From: an uncultured Campylobacter sp.
GTDB taxonomy: Bacteria; Campylobacterota; Campylobacteria; Campylobacterales; Campylobacteraceae
DNA length: 64,000 nt
Reading direction: 5' to 3'
NCBI RefSeq assembly: GCF_947255105.1
Contig: NZ_CAMYFP010000006.1
Span: 1-64,000, forward strand
Shown: positions 44,730-54,172 of the stretch, piece after piece
Layout: each line of letters opens with the position of its first letter
Position numbering within the stretch: position 1 is the stretch's first letter
The notes under the pieces: generated by a model
Database searches by the model: none
Seen by the model: only the letters and a program-made list of their open reading frames with translations
Told to the model about the DNA's origin: nothing
Translations under genes and position numbers: made by a program

Positions 44730-45754
44730 AAAAACTTAAAATAGCAATTACAGGTGGTGGAACTGGCGGTCATCTAATGGTCGCCAAATCCTTAGCAAGT
44801 GAGCTAGACAATAGAGATATTGAGTGTCTGTTTATTGGCTCTACTAAGGGGCAAGATAGAGAGTGGTTTGCAAACAGCCCTCTTTTTGTGAAAAGTTACT
44901 TTTTGGAAAGTAGCGGAGTAATGGACAAAAAAGGGCTTGGCAAAGTTTTTTCTCTCTTAAATATCATAAAACTATCCTTTAGCGCCTTTAGGATTTTGAA
45001 AAAAGAAAGAGTAGATTGCGTCATAAGTGTGGGTGGATATAGTGCTGCACCTGCCTCTTTTGCTGCTAAATTTGCTAGAGCCAAGCTCTTTGTCCATGAG
45101 CAAAACTTTGTAGTTGGAAGATTAAACAGACTTCTAAAAAATATCTCAGATGGCTTTTATAGCTCTTATGGCAAGGCTACATTTAACTATCCTGTGCAAG
45201 AGTCCTTTTTTAAGATAGCTAGAGTAAGAACCAAGTTAAAAAATATCATCTTTTTAGGCGGATCTCAGGGGGCCTCTTTTATAAACTCTTTGGCGTTGCA
45301 ACTTGCGCCAAATTTGACCAATATGGGTATCTCTATAACTCATCAGTGTGGCAAGGCACAATATGAGGAGATGGTAAATGAGTATAAAAAACTTGGCATA
45401 AAGGTCAATCTTTTTGCTTTTAGTAAGAACATCAAAGATGAGTTGCAAAAGGCAGATATCGCCATATCAAGAGCAGGAGCTAGCACTGTTTGGGAGCTTT
45501 GTGCTGCTTTGTTGCCAACTATTTTTATACCATATCCATTGGCTGCTAACAATCATCAATACTTCAACGCTAAATTTCTAAAAGAGCAAGGGCTTGGAGA
45601 GGTGATAGAACAGCAAGATGTTACCAAAGAACTCATCTTAAAAACTATCAAAGAGCTTCCGCTTGAAAAGATGAGTAGTGGGCTTAAAGGGAGTATAAAT
45701 TTGGGTGGCGCTAAAGAGATAGTTGATGATATTTTAAATAAAATAGAGAGATAA
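44726..45754 (+). CDS. murG: Lipid II synthase MurG
   Basis: This 342-residue glycosyltransferase adds GlcNAc to lipid I at the cytoplasmic face. Marks: ITGGGTGGHLMVAKSLA near the start, SVGGYSAAPASFAAK, FLGGSQGASFIN, and the donor site ISRAGASTVWELCAALLPTIFIPYPLAANNHQ. Standard GGTGGH glycines are present. It overlaps ftsW by four bases and ends the division run. Confidence 0.96.
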   Translation: MKKLKIAITGGGTGGHLMVAKSLASELDNRDIECLFIGSTKGQDREWFANSPLFVKSYFLESSGVMDKKGLGKVFSLLNIIKLSFSAFRILKKERVDCVISVGGYSAAPASFAAKFARAKLFVHEQNFVVGRLNRLLKNISDGFYSSYGKATFNYPVQESFFKIARVRTKLKNIIFLGGSQGASFINSLALQLAPNLTNMGISITHQCGKAQYEEMVNEYKKLGIKVNLFAFSKNIKDELQKADIAISRAGASTVWELCAALLPTIFIPYPLAANNHQYFNAKFLKEQGLGEVIEQQDVTKELILKTIKELPLEKMSSGLKGSINLGGAKEIVDDILNKIER

Positions 45755-45785
45755 ATTTAACTATTGTGCTTGAAAGTGCTAAATT

Positions 45786-45838
45786 AAGGATTGTTTTTTA
45801 TCCTTTTAGATAAAATAGTCAATCAAATTTTAAGGAGG
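45786..45838 (+). promoter_or_regulatory. Promoter region of the dpp operon with a small inverted repeat
   Basis: TAAAAT at 45811-45816 is a plausible -10, followed by a strong AAGGAGG ribosome-binding site (45832-45838). Just upstream AAGGAT (45786-45791) and ATCCTT (45800-45805) form an inverted repeat with a T-rich loop, which could end murG transcription or bind a regulator. Confidence 0.45.
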
Positions 45839-45842
45839 TTTT

Positions 45843-47441
45843 ATGAAAAAAGTCGCTTTGGCATTTTTTGCTTTGGTTTTAAGCCTTGGTCTTGAAGCCA
45901 GTGAGCCAAAATATGGCGGAACACTGGTCTTTGGAAGAGGCGGCGATAGCTCAACTCTTGATCCATCTCACGCAACTGATGGCGAGAGTTTGTATGGCTC
46001 AACACAAGTTTATGACAACTTAGTTCAGTTTAAATATGGCTCAACAGAGATTGAACCTGCTTTAGCAAAGAGTTGGGATATAAGTGATGATGGTCTTGAA
46101 TATACATTTTATCTACGTGAGGGCGTATATTTTGCACCAACTAGCTATTTTAAGAAAAAGGTAGAATTTACAGCAGATGATGTAGTTTTTTCTATAAAAA
46201 GACAGTATGACAAGAGCAATCCTTACAACAAAGTTGGCGGTGCGTTTGAGTATTGGCTAGCTATGGATATGGATAACATCATAAAAGATGTTGTAAAGAT
46301 TGACAAATATACAGTTAAATTTACCCTTAAGAAAAAAGAGGCTCCATTTTTAGCCAATATCGCTATGGACTTTGCCTCAATACTTTCAAAAGATTATGCA
46401 GATGAGCTTTTGAAAAATAACAAAGCCGACAACATAAACCGCTATCCTGTAGGAACTGGACCATTTATCTTTCAAAAGTGGATTAAAGATGATAGGATGA
46501 TATTTACTGCCAACAAAGAGTATTGGAATGGCAGACCTTATGTAGATAGACTTATCATGAGAGTTATACCAAACAACTCAGTTAGGGCTGCTGAGCTAAA
46601 AACAGGACAAATTCATATTATGGACTTTCCAAATCCAGCAGAGGTAAAAGAATTAAAAGAAAATCCAAACATCAAGCTAGTAGAGCAAGAAGGAATGAAT
46701 GTTGGCTATCTTGCGCTAAACAATAAGAAAAAAGAGTTTCAAGATCTTAGAGTTAGACAAGCTATCAACTATGCTATAAACAAAAAAGCTATAGTTGATG
46801 CTGTTTATGAGGGCTTTGGTAAAGTTACAAATGCTCCATTGCCACCTAGCATGTGGGGATACAATCCAAATTTAAAAACATATGACTATGATCCAAACAG
46901 AGCAAAAGAGCTACTAAAAGAGGCAGGATATGAAAATGGCTTTAATGTAACACTCTATGCTATGCCAGTTCCTAGACCATATATGCCAGATGGAAGAAAG
47001 GTTGCAGAGGCTATGCAAGCAGATCTTGCTAAAGTTGGTATCAATGCAACAATAGTTAGCTATGACTGGACAACATATCTAGAAAAGATAAAAAATTTAG
47101 AGCATGATATGTGCCTTATGGGTTGGACAGGAGACAATGGCGATCCAGATAACTTCTTATATGTTTTACTAAGCAAAGCCGCTCTTAGAGCGCCTGCACA
47201 AAACTATGCTTATTGGGATAATGATGAGTTTAATAGACTTATAACCGAGGCAAAAGAGACAAGCGATCATAACAAGAGAGATGAACTTTACAAAGAGGCT
47301 CAAGTTATCTTTGCAAATGAAGTTCCGTGGGTTACTTTGGCCAACTCAGTTCTAATTCAGCCTATGCAAAAATTTGTAAATGGCTTCAAAATCGACCCTG
47401 TTGGTAAAAAGAGATTTCATAAGGTTTGGTTAGACAAATAA
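45843..47441 (+). CDS. dppA: Dipeptide ABC transporter substrate-binding protein
   Basis: This 532-residue family-5 binding protein has a signal peptide (MKKVALAFFALVLSLGLEAS) with no lipobox cysteine, so it is periplasmic. DppA-like marks are GDSSTLDPSHATDGES near the start and LMGWTGDNGDPDNFLYVLLS near the end. The following four genes complete the importer. Nickel, haem and oligopeptide binding proteins share this fold; the GWTGDNGDPDNF motif favours dipeptides. An AAGGAGG ribosome-binding site predicts high expression. Confidence 0.87.
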   Translation: MKKVALAFFALVLSLGLEASEPKYGGTLVFGRGGDSSTLDPSHATDGESLYGSTQVYDNLVQFKYGSTEIEPALAKSWDISDDGLEYTFYLREGVYFAPTSYFKKKVEFTADDVVFSIKRQYDKSNPYNKVGGAFEYWLAMDMDNIIKDVVKIDKYTVKFTLKKKEAPFLANIAMDFASILSKDYADELLKNNKADNINRYPVGTGPFIFQKWIKDDRMIFTANKEYWNGRPYVDRLIMRVIPNNSVRAAELKTGQIHIMDFPNPAEVKELKENPNIKLVEQEGMNVGYLALNNKKKEFQDLRVRQAINYAINKKAIVDAVYEGFGKVTNAPLPPSMWGYNPNLKTYDYDPNRAKELLKEAGYENGFNVTLYAMPVPRPYMPDGRKVAEAMQADLAKVGINATIVSYDWTTYLEKIKNLEHDMCLMGWTGDNGDPDNFLYVLLSKAALRAPAQNYAYWDNDEFNRLITEAKETSDHNKRDELYKEAQVIFANEVPWVTLANSVLIQPMQKFVNGFKIDPVGKKRFHKVWLDK

Positions 47442-48445
47442 TGTTTAAATACATTTTAAAAAGAATTTTGTGGGCGGTGCCATCGCTTTTTGGTATTACG
47501 GTGCTAGTTTTTTCTATGATTCACCTAATACCGGGCGATCCAGCACTCGCTCTCCTTGGTGAACATGCTACAGAAAAGAGTGTTAAGGAGTTAAGAGCAC
47601 ATTTAGGACTTGATAAACCTCTATATGAGCAATATGCAACCTACATCAAAAACATATCAAAAGGCGATTTTGGCAACTCCATAAAAACCAAAGAGCCAGT
47701 TTTGGCTGAGTTTAAAGAGCGCTTTATTGCTACAGTTGAGCTTAGTTTGGTTGCTATGTTTTTTGCTATCATCATAGGAATTGGCGCGGGCATAATATCG
47801 GCTGTGAAGCGATATAGTCTGTTTGATTATAGCTCTATGTTTGTAGCTTTGGCGGGAGTTTCTATGCCTGTTTTTTGGCTTGGTCTGATGCTTATCTACT
47901 TTTTTAGTATTAAACTTGGTTGGCTTCCTGTTTCGGGACGACTTGGATATGAGTTTTATGTAGATCAAGTAACTGGATTTTATCTTATAGATACACTTTT
48001 GGCAGGCGATAAAGAGGCATTTGTTGATGCGCTTAAACATCTCATACTTCCAGCTATTGCACTTGGAACTATCCCTATGGCAATCATTGCAAGAATGAGC
48101 CGCTCTAGCATGAGCGATGTGTTAAAAGAAGACTACATAAAAACTGCTAAGGCAAAGGGGTGTAGTAACTTTAGAGTTATAATGATACATGCTTTAAAAA
48201 ACGCTATGATACCAATTGTCACCATTATCGGACTTATGTTTGGCTCTTTGTTTGCTGGTGCGATTTTGACTGAGACAACATTTTCTTGGCCAGGTGTTGG
48301 AAAGTGGCTTGTAAATGCAGTCTATCAAAGAGATTTTCCTATCATTCAGTCAGCAACGCTTATTATAGCAACTCTTTTTGTAGTTATAAATTTACTCACA
48401 GATCTGCTCTATGCAGTTATCAATCCAAAAATAAGGCTTAGCTAA
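47441..48445 (+). CDS. dppB: Dipeptide ABC transporter permease 1
   Basis: This 334-residue inner-membrane protein has six helices, the N-terminal TPD domain of DppB/OppB (RRILWAVPSLFGITVLVFSM-like, IPGDPALALLGEHAT) and the EAA coupling loop near DYIKTAKAKGCSNFRVIMIHALKNA. The ATG at 47441 overlaps the dppA TAA by one base and is preferred to the TTG at 47426. It forms the pore with DppC. Confidence 0.9.
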   Translation: MFKYILKRILWAVPSLFGITVLVFSMIHLIPGDPALALLGEHATEKSVKELRAHLGLDKPLYEQYATYIKNISKGDFGNSIKTKEPVLAEFKERFIATVELSLVAMFFAIIIGIGAGIISAVKRYSLFDYSSMFVALAGVSMPVFWLGLMLIYFFSIKLGWLPVSGRLGYEFYVDQVTGFYLIDTLLAGDKEAFVDALKHLILPAIALGTIPMAIIARMSRSSMSDVLKEDYIKTAKAKGCSNFRVIMIHALKNAMIPIVTIIGLMFGSLFAGAILTETTFSWPGVGKWLVNAVYQRDFPIIQSATLIIATLFVVINLLTDLLYAVINPKIRLS

Positions 48446-49299
48446 TGTTTGGTCAGTTGGTATTACAATTTAAGAAAAATTACTTTGCACTTTTTGGACT
48501 TTTTATAGCACTTGGTCTTATTATCTCAGCTATCTTTGCACCATTTTTAGCCCCTTATGATCCATATGTGCAAGATCTTTCACAACGTTTAATTGAGCCA
48601 TTTTATGGAGAAAATGGAAGTTTTAAGCATATCCTTGGGACGGATGATTTTGGAAGGGATCTTTTTAGTAGAATTGTCTATGGAACTAGAGTTTCTATCT
48701 TAATTGGCGTCATCTCTGTAGTTATCTCACTCTTTTTTGGACTTATTTTAGGTCTTAGTTCTGGCTATTATGGTGGCAAAGTTGATTTGGTGGTGATGAG
48801 AATTGTTGATATTATGCTAGCAATTCCAGCTATTTTGCTAGCTATTGTTATAGTTGCCATTTTGGGACCTAGCCTCTATAATGCGATGATTGCCATAGGA
48901 ATTGTTGGAATTCCAACTTATGCTAGAGTTATTAGAGCAAGTGTCATGGCAGAAAAAGAAAAAGAGTATGTTACAGCCTCTAGGATAAATGGAAGTAGCG
49001 ACCTTAGACTTATGCTTTTTATCATACTTCCAAACTGCTTAAGCCCAATAATAGTCCAATCAACAATGGGTTTTGCAAGTGCAGTTTTGGAGGCCGCTGG
49101 GCTTAGCTTTTTGGGACTTGGAGCACAACCGCCATTGGCAGAGTGGGGCTCAATGCTTTCAAATTCGCTTCAATACATCACCACAGCCTACTGGATGATA
49201 CTCTATCCTGGACTTGCTATCTTTTTGACAGTGCTAGGCTTTAATCTCATCGGAGATGCACTAACCGATGCCCTAGATCCGAAGTTAAGGAGTAGATAG
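48445..49299 (+). CDS. dppC: Dipeptide ABC transporter permease 2
   Basis: This 284-residue protein has six membrane helices, the DppC/OppC N-terminal domain (FAPFLAPYDPYVQDLSQRL, GTDDFGRDLFSRIVYG) and the EAA loop (EYVTASRINGSSDLRLMLFI). One-base overlaps with dppB (TAATG) and dppD (TAGTG) show tight translational coupling. Confidence 0.9.
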   Translation: MFGQLVLQFKKNYFALFGLFIALGLIISAIFAPFLAPYDPYVQDLSQRLIEPFYGENGSFKHILGTDDFGRDLFSRIVYGTRVSILIGVISVVISLFFGLILGLSSGYYGGKVDLVVMRIVDIMLAIPAILLAIVIVAILGPSLYNAMIAIGIVGIPTYARVIRASVMAEKEKEYVTASRINGSSDLRLMLFIILPNCLSPIIVQSTMGFASAVLEAAGLSFLGLGAQPPLAEWGSMLSNSLQYITTAYWMILYPGLAIFLTVLGFNLIGDALTDALDPKLRSR

Positions 49300-50153
49300 T
49301 GCTTTTAGATGTTAGAAATTTAAGTGTCTCTTTTAGAAGTGATTATGGCTTAATTGACGCAGTAAAAGCTATTGATTTTACTTTAGAGGAGAATAAAACT
49401 CTTTGTATTGTTGGCGAGAGTGGAAGTGGCAAAAGTGTCACTAGCCTTTCTATAATGGGACTTTTGGACGAAAATGCTATTATAAATAGTGGTGAAATTT
49501 ATTTTAATGATAGAGATCTTTTGACTCTAAGTAAAAAGGAGTTAAAAAAGATAGTAGGATCGCAAATTTCTATGATTTTTCAAGAGCCAATGACTAGTCT
49601 TAATCCAAGCTTAACTATCGGCTATCAAATAGGCGAAGTATTAAAGATACATGAGCCACATTTAAGCAAAAAAGAGCATAAAAAAAAGATAATTGAGAGT
49701 CTTGAGATGGTCAAGATTAAAAATCCTGAGCAAAGGGCAAAAGAGTATCCATTTAAGCTAAGTGGTGGACAAAGACAAAGAGTTATGATCGCTCAAGCGA
49801 TGGTTTGCAAGCCAAAGCTACTCATTGCCGATGAGCCAACAACAGCGCTTGATGTAACTATACAAGCAGAGGTTATTAGGCTTATGAAAGAGCTACAAAA
49901 TGAGCATAATATGTCAATTTTGTTGATAACTCACGATCTTGGCGTAGTTAGCGGCATTGCTGATAATATTGCTGTTATGTATAAAGGCGTTGTAGTTGAG
50001 ACTGGAAGTGCAAAAGATGTTTTATATGACCCTAGACATCCCTACACAAAAGCCCTAATTGGCGCTATTCCAGAGGCAAAAAAGCCAAAGCAACGACTTG
50101 ATTTTGTTGATGAAAATGTAGATTATTTGAGCTTTAAAAAAGAGATAAGATGA
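49299..50153 (+). CDS. dppD: Dipeptide ABC transporter ATPase 1
   Basis: This 284-residue ATPase has Walker A GESGSGKS, signature LSGGQRQRVMIAQAM, Walker B LLIADEPTTALD and the oligopeptide-type C-terminal region (HPYTKALIGAIPE). In this family a cysteine-rich Fe-S stretch often follows near the C-terminus; it is not seen here. The start is a GTG at 49299 with AAGGAG upstream. It pairs with DppF. Confidence 0.9.
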   Translation: MLLDVRNLSVSFRSDYGLIDAVKAIDFTLEENKTLCIVGESGSGKSVTSLSIMGLLDENAIINSGEIYFNDRDLLTLSKKELKKIVGSQISMIFQEPMTSLNPSLTIGYQIGEVLKIHEPHLSKKEHKKKIIESLEMVKIKNPEQRAKEYPFKLSGGQRQRVMIAQAMVCKPKLLIADEPTTALDVTIQAEVIRLMKELQNEHNMSILLITHDLGVVSGIADNIAVMYKGVVVETGSAKDVLYDPRHPYTKALIGAIPEAKKPKQRLDFVDENVDYLSFKKEIR

Positions 50154-50926
50154 ATTTATTTGAGATAGAAAACCTTAAGAGATATTTTATTGTTAAAGAT
50201 GGATTTTTTAAAAAAGCCCCAATTAAGGCGGTTGATGACATTAGTTTTGAGCTAAAAAAGGGCGAGATTTTAAGTATAGTTGGTGAGAGTGGTTGTGGCA
50301 AAAGCACCACTGCAAAGCTTCTTATTGGTATAGACAATCCAACTGATGGCAAGATATTGTTTAAGCAAAAAGATAGAACCAAATTTAGAGGCTCAGAGCT
50401 AAAAGAGTTTAGAAAAAGCGTTCAGATCATCTTTCAAGATCCCTACTCAAGTCTAAATCCACGTTGGAAAGTGGGTAAAATCATAGCCGAGCCTTTGGAG
50501 CTAAACTCAAATTTAAACAAAAAAGAGATCAAAGAAGAGGTTTTGGCCATTATGCAAAAAGTGGGTTTAAAACAGGAGTGGTATGAGCGCTATCCACATC
50601 AGTTTAGTGGCGGTCAAAGGCAGCGTATAGGTATTGCAAGAGCTCTTATTTTAAAGCCTGAAGTTATAATTTGTGATGAGCCAGTAAGCGCACTTGATGT
50701 AAGTATTCAAGCGCAAGTTTTAAACCTTTTGTTGGATTTGCAAGAGGAGTTTGGGCTGACATATCTTTTTATTAGCCATGATCTTGGCGTAGTTAGACAC
50801 ATAAGTGATAGAATTTTGGTTATGCAACTTGGAAAGATAGTTGAGAGGGGAACTACAGAAGAGATATTTGAAAATCCACAGCATGAATTTACAAAAACTC
50901 TCATCGAGGCAATTCCTAAGATATAG
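50150..50926 (+). CDS. dppF: Dipeptide ABC transporter ATPase 2
   Basis: This 258-residue ATPase has Walker A GESGCGKS, Q-loop FQDPYSSLNPRWKVG, signature FSGGQRQRIGIARAL and Walker B VIICDEPVSALD. It is somewhat shorter than typical DppF (about 320-330 residues): it ends soon after the HEFTKTLIEAIP motif, so the C-terminal domain is minimal. It overlaps dppD by four bases and closes the operon. Confidence 0.9.
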   Translation: MNLFEIENLKRYFIVKDGFFKKAPIKAVDDISFELKKGEILSIVGESGCGKSTTAKLLIGIDNPTDGKILFKQKDRTKFRGSELKEFRKSVQIIFQDPYSSLNPRWKVGKIIAEPLELNSNLNKKEIKEEVLAIMQKVGLKQEWYERYPHQFSGGQRQRIGIARALILKPEVIICDEPVSALDVSIQAQVLNLLLDLQEEFGLTYLFISHDLGVVRHISDRILVMQLGKIVERGTTEEIFENPQHEFTKTLIEAIPKI

Positions 50927-51032
50927 CCAAATTTGACCCACTTAAAGCATTTATCCTTTGAGATAATATTTTTCTACAACTTTTAAGCAAACATTTTATA
51001 CAATAAGCTCTACATAAATTTAAAGGATTGAG

Positions 51033-52187
51033 ATGAAAAAAATTTTGTTAGCTCTATTTTTTAGCGCAACTATACTATTTGGCTTTGAGATAGTCGATAT
51101 GAGAGGCGTTAAGGTTGAGATAAAAGAGCCATTAAAAAGTGTTGCAACTATAGATGATGGCTTTGTTGAAGGGGTGATGACACACCTTGGAGTTATTGAC
51201 AAAGTTAAAGTTATCGGCTCTTGGAGTATGAAAAGAGACTATAAATACAACTTTGAAACAGTAAGTGGCGAAAAATACACTCTTAGCGGTTGGAATACTA
51301 TGAAGTATCTTCACCCTTGGTTAGATGAGCTTCCATGTATAAACTCGCCTCAAGGCAATATCATAAACTATGAAGAGCTTGCCAAAAACAATCCTGACTT
51401 AGTCATTCTTAGAGTAGGCGATTGTACCATAAGAGGTGGCAATGCGGCAAATACGGAGCAGGCGATAAAAACTATAGAAAATTTAGGGCTAAATTTGGCT
51501 GTTATCTACTCGCCATCATATTATAAAAGATCAGATCTCTCAACTATGAGAGATGAGATAGCAGTTATTGGCGATATATTTGGGCAAAAAGAGCGTGCTT
51601 TGCGACTTTATGACTATTTGCATAGCACAGAAGAGCTCATCAAAGCAAGAACAAAAGATATCAAAGAGAGGGCAACTATGCTCTATATCGGACTTTCACC
51701 ATCTGTTAGAAAAAAGGGTGGAGTAGGGCTTGTAAATGGCATAGATACGCCAGAGTCCTATATCATAGAGAAGATAGCCAATGCCAAAAACGCCTTTACG
51801 CACAATGGCACAAATGTTATGTTAAATGCAGAGCAAATTTATGCACTTGATCCTGATGTTATCATTCTTCCAACCTCAAATGGCTATCATCCACCAAGAG
51901 AGCTTTATGAGTCACCTGATTTTACCTTGCTTAGCGAACTAAAAGCTGTAAAAGAGAAAAGAGTCTATGCAATGCCTTGGTCGCCGATGAATTGCTCTAG
52001 AAGAGTTGAGTATCCGCTAGATATGCTAATCATCGCAAAAGCTGCCTATCCAAAGCTTTTTAGTGATATCAAAGTCCATGAGTTTGCACTTAAATTTTAC
52101 AAAGATGTCTATGGCGTAGATGATGAAACAGCAGTTGCTCTAAGAAGCCATCAGATACTTGACTGGGCTGTTGAGACAGATTTTTAA
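51033..52187 (+). CDS. Periplasmic binding protein of an iron/cobalamin-type ABC importer
   Basis: This 384-residue protein has a signal peptide (MKKILLALFFSATILFGF) and the class III binding-protein (TroA/BtuF-like) fold: VKVEIKEPLKSVATIDDGF, LVILRVGDCTIRG, and LDPDVIILPTSNGYHPPRE in the second lobe. No lipobox is seen. Iron chelates, haem, cobalamin, or nickel/cobalt are possible ligands. Upstream lie a TACAAT -10 (50999-51004) and a weak Fur-like site (50961-50975, 10 of 14). The permease gene starts one base into its stop. Confidence 0.75.
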   Translation: MKKILLALFFSATILFGFEIVDMRGVKVEIKEPLKSVATIDDGFVEGVMTHLGVIDKVKVIGSWSMKRDYKYNFETVSGEKYTLSGWNTMKYLHPWLDELPCINSPQGNIINYEELAKNNPDLVILRVGDCTIRGGNAANTEQAIKTIENLGLNLAVIYSPSYYKRSDLSTMRDEIAVIGDIFGQKERALRLYDYLHSTEELIKARTKDIKERATMLYIGLSPSVRKKGGVGLVNGIDTPESYIIEKIANAKNAFTHNGTNVMLNAEQIYALDPDVIILPTSNGYHPPRELYESPDFTLLSELKAVKEKRVYAMPWSPMNCSRRVEYPLDMLIIAKAAYPKLFSDIKVHEFALKFYKDVYGVDDETAVALRSHQILDWAVETDF

Positions 52188-53191
52188 TGACAAAAAGGTT
52201 TTTAATACTCTCTATTGTCGTTGCTTTGCTGGTCTTTGCGATACTTTATGGGCTAGTTGCTGGTAACTATGAGATATCGGCAACTACCATAAAAAATGTC
52301 TTATCCAATGAGATTTTTGGTCTAAATTTGGGCGAGTATAAAAAGATGGATAAGGTCATAGTTTATGACATAAGACTCCCTAGAATTTTGATGGCTATCT
52401 TAGTTGGTTTTGCTCTTGCACTTTCTGGCGCTGTCTATCAAGGCTGTTTTAGAAATCCACTAGTTGAGCCATTTATCTTGGGAGCCTCTTCTGGCGCTGC
52501 TTTTGGCGCCTCATTTGCAATTATATTTGCTCTTAAGTTTATGGGACTTTTTGCCTTTGCTTTCTCTATCTTTGCAGTATTTTTGGCCTATTTTTTAGCC
52601 AAAGGCAGAGATGGGACGCCGGTTGTTGCTTTGATTTTGAGTGGAGTTATAATTGGCTCTATCTTTTCAGCTTTGGTTTCGATTTTGAAGTATGTAAGCG
52701 ATGATACTGGACTTAGAGAGATAACTTTTTGGATAATGGGCGGACTTTACTACTCAAATTTAAAAGATGTTGCCATACTTTTTGGAGTCCTTTTTATAGT
52801 CTTTTGCCTACTTTTTATCTTTAGTTATCGCCTAAATTTGCTCTCTCTTGGAGATATTGAGGCAAAGACTTTGGGGATAAATCCTGAGATAAACAAGCTC
52901 TTTTTTATAGCTTTAGCTACGCTTATTACAGCTTTGTCTGTTGCAAATGTAGGGATTATTGCTTGGATTGGACTTATGATGCCTCATGCTACAAGGCTTT
53001 TAATAGGAGCAGACAATAGATGGGTTTTGCCACTAAGTGGGCTTTTGGGTGCCATTTATCTGGTAGTTTGTGACACTATCGCACGAACTCTAACCCCAAC
53101 TGAAATTCCAGTAGGTATCATCACTTCGATACTTGGAGCACCATTTTTGATATGGCTTATTAGAGATAAAAAAGAGGAGCTATTAAGATGA
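52187..53191 (+). CDS. FecCD/BtuC-family ABC permease
   Basis: This 334-residue inner-membrane protein has about 10 helices and the FecCD marks RLPRILMAILVGFALALSGA, GCFRNPLVEPFILGASSGAA and VANVGIIAWIGLMMPHATRL. It forms the homodimeric channel for an iron-chelate, haem, cobalamin or similar metal complex. Start and stop overlap the binding-protein and ATPase genes, giving a three-gene importer. Confidence 0.87.
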   Translation: MTKRFLILSIVVALLVFAILYGLVAGNYEISATTIKNVLSNEIFGLNLGEYKKMDKVIVYDIRLPRILMAILVGFALALSGAVYQGCFRNPLVEPFILGASSGAAFGASFAIIFALKFMGLFAFAFSIFAVFLAYFLAKGRDGTPVVALILSGVIIGSIFSALVSILKYVSDDTGLREITFWIMGGLYYSNLKDVAILFGVLFIVFCLLFIFSYRLNLLSLGDIEAKTLGINPEINKLFFIALATLITALSVANVGIIAWIGLMMPHATRLLIGADNRWVLPLSGLLGAIYLVVCDTIARTLTPTEIPVGIITSILGAPFLIWLIRDKKEELLR

Positions 53192-53937
53192 TAGATGTAA
53201 AAGAGCTCTCTTTTTCATATGGCAAAAAAAGTGTCTTAAATTCGGTTAGTTTTAGTTGCAAAAACAACCAACTCTACTGCCTGCTTGGCGCAAATGGAAG
53301 TGGAAAAAGCACTCTTTTTAAATGTATTATGAACTTTCTTAAGCCAAATGGCGGCACTATTGAGATAAACAGAGAAGATATTACAGACAAAACTCACGCA
53401 TGGATGGCAAGGCAGATCTCTTATGTTGCTCAGCAGAGCAATCCAACTTTCTCTTTTACGGTTTTAGAGATCGTTCTTATGGGAAGAGCGCTTGAGTTAA
53501 GAGGCGGGCTTTTTCACAAAAAAGAGGATATAGAGCTTGCTTGCAACGCGCTTGAGAGAGTTGGGATAATTCATCTAAAGGATAAGATAGCGATGAATTT
53601 AAGTGGCGGACAGAGACAGCTAGTTTTTATAGCAAGAGCAATAGTTCAAAACGCCCCTATAATGATATTGGATGAGCCAACTTCAGCGCTTGATTTTAAA
53701 AATCAAATATTGTTTTATAAGATTGTAAAAGAGATATCAAAGACAAAGACGGTCATAGTTTGCACACATGATCCAAATCACGCTTTGTGGTTTGGCGATG
53801 AGATAATCGGACTAAAAGAGGGAAGAGTTTTGTTTGTCACTAAGCCGCAAGAGATGAGTGAAGAGCTACTTTTTGAGCTTTATGATAAAAAATGCAAGCT
53901 TTTTAGAAGTGAAAATTTTATAAAACCTTTGGTATAA
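53188..53937 (+). CDS. Iron/cobalamin-type ABC transporter ATPase
   Basis: This 249-residue ATPase has Walker A LLGANGSGKST, signature LSGGQRQLVFIARAI and Walker B IMILDEPTSALDF, in the FecE/BtuD subfamily. It overlaps the permease gene by four bases. The operon is followed by a repeat-rich stretch rather than a standard terminator. Confidence 0.87.
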   Translation: MIDVKELSFSYGKKSVLNSVSFSCKNNQLYCLLGANGSGKSTLFKCIMNFLKPNGGTIEINREDITDKTHAWMARQISYVAQQSNPTFSFTVLEIVLMGRALELRGGLFHKKEDIELACNALERVGIIHLKDKIAMNLSGGQRQLVFIARAIVQNAPIMILDEPTSALDFKNQILFYKIVKEISKTKTVIVCTHDPNHALWFGDEIIGLKEGRVLFVTKPQEMSEELLFELYDKKCKLFRSENFIKPLV

Positions 53938-54140
53938 ATTTAAAAGTGAAATTTGAAATTTAGAGTTGAAAACTGAAAGTTAAAATTTAAGAGTGAAATT
54001 TAAAGTTGAAATTTAAAGTTGAAATTTAAGATTAAGAATTGAAATTTAAGATTAAGAATTGAAATTTAAGATTAAGAATTGAAATTTAAGATTAAGAATT
54101 GAAATTTAAAAGATAGATTAAAAATTTAAAGTTGAAATTT
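53936..54140. repeat. Intergenic stretch packed with AAATTT, including four 20-base tandem repeats
   Basis: Four perfect copies of GAAATTTAAGATTAAGAATT lie at 54021-54100, followed by a partial fifth, and preceded by looser GTTGAAATTTAAA-like units from about 53940. AAATTT occurs 13 times in these 205 bases. The array lies between the convergent ABC ATPase and htpG genes. Tandem structure makes copy-number variation between strains likely. It is not a CRISPR: units touch, with no spacers. Confidence 0.9.
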
Positions 54141-54143
54141 AAG

Positions 54144-54169
54144 AGTTTAGGAGCTTTTGCCCCTAAACT
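54144..54169. terminator. Hairpin between the ABC ATPase and htpG genes
   Basis: AGTTTAGGAGC and GCCCCTAAACT form an 11-pair stem with one mismatch and a TTTT loop, three bases from the end of htpG. It can serve either strand, mainly htpG. Confidence 0.6.
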
Positions 54170-54172
54170 TTA

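Noticed and set aside
45843..50926. Nickel importer (Nik-type) instead of dipeptide importer
   Set aside because: The binding protein carries the DppA-like GWTGDNGDPDNF stretch; some Campylobacter importers of this family carry nickel, so the substrate remains untested, but dipeptide is the better fit.
54021..54110. CRISPR array
   Set aside because: The 20-base units abut each other without unique spacers, and no cas genes are present, so this is a plain tandem repeat.
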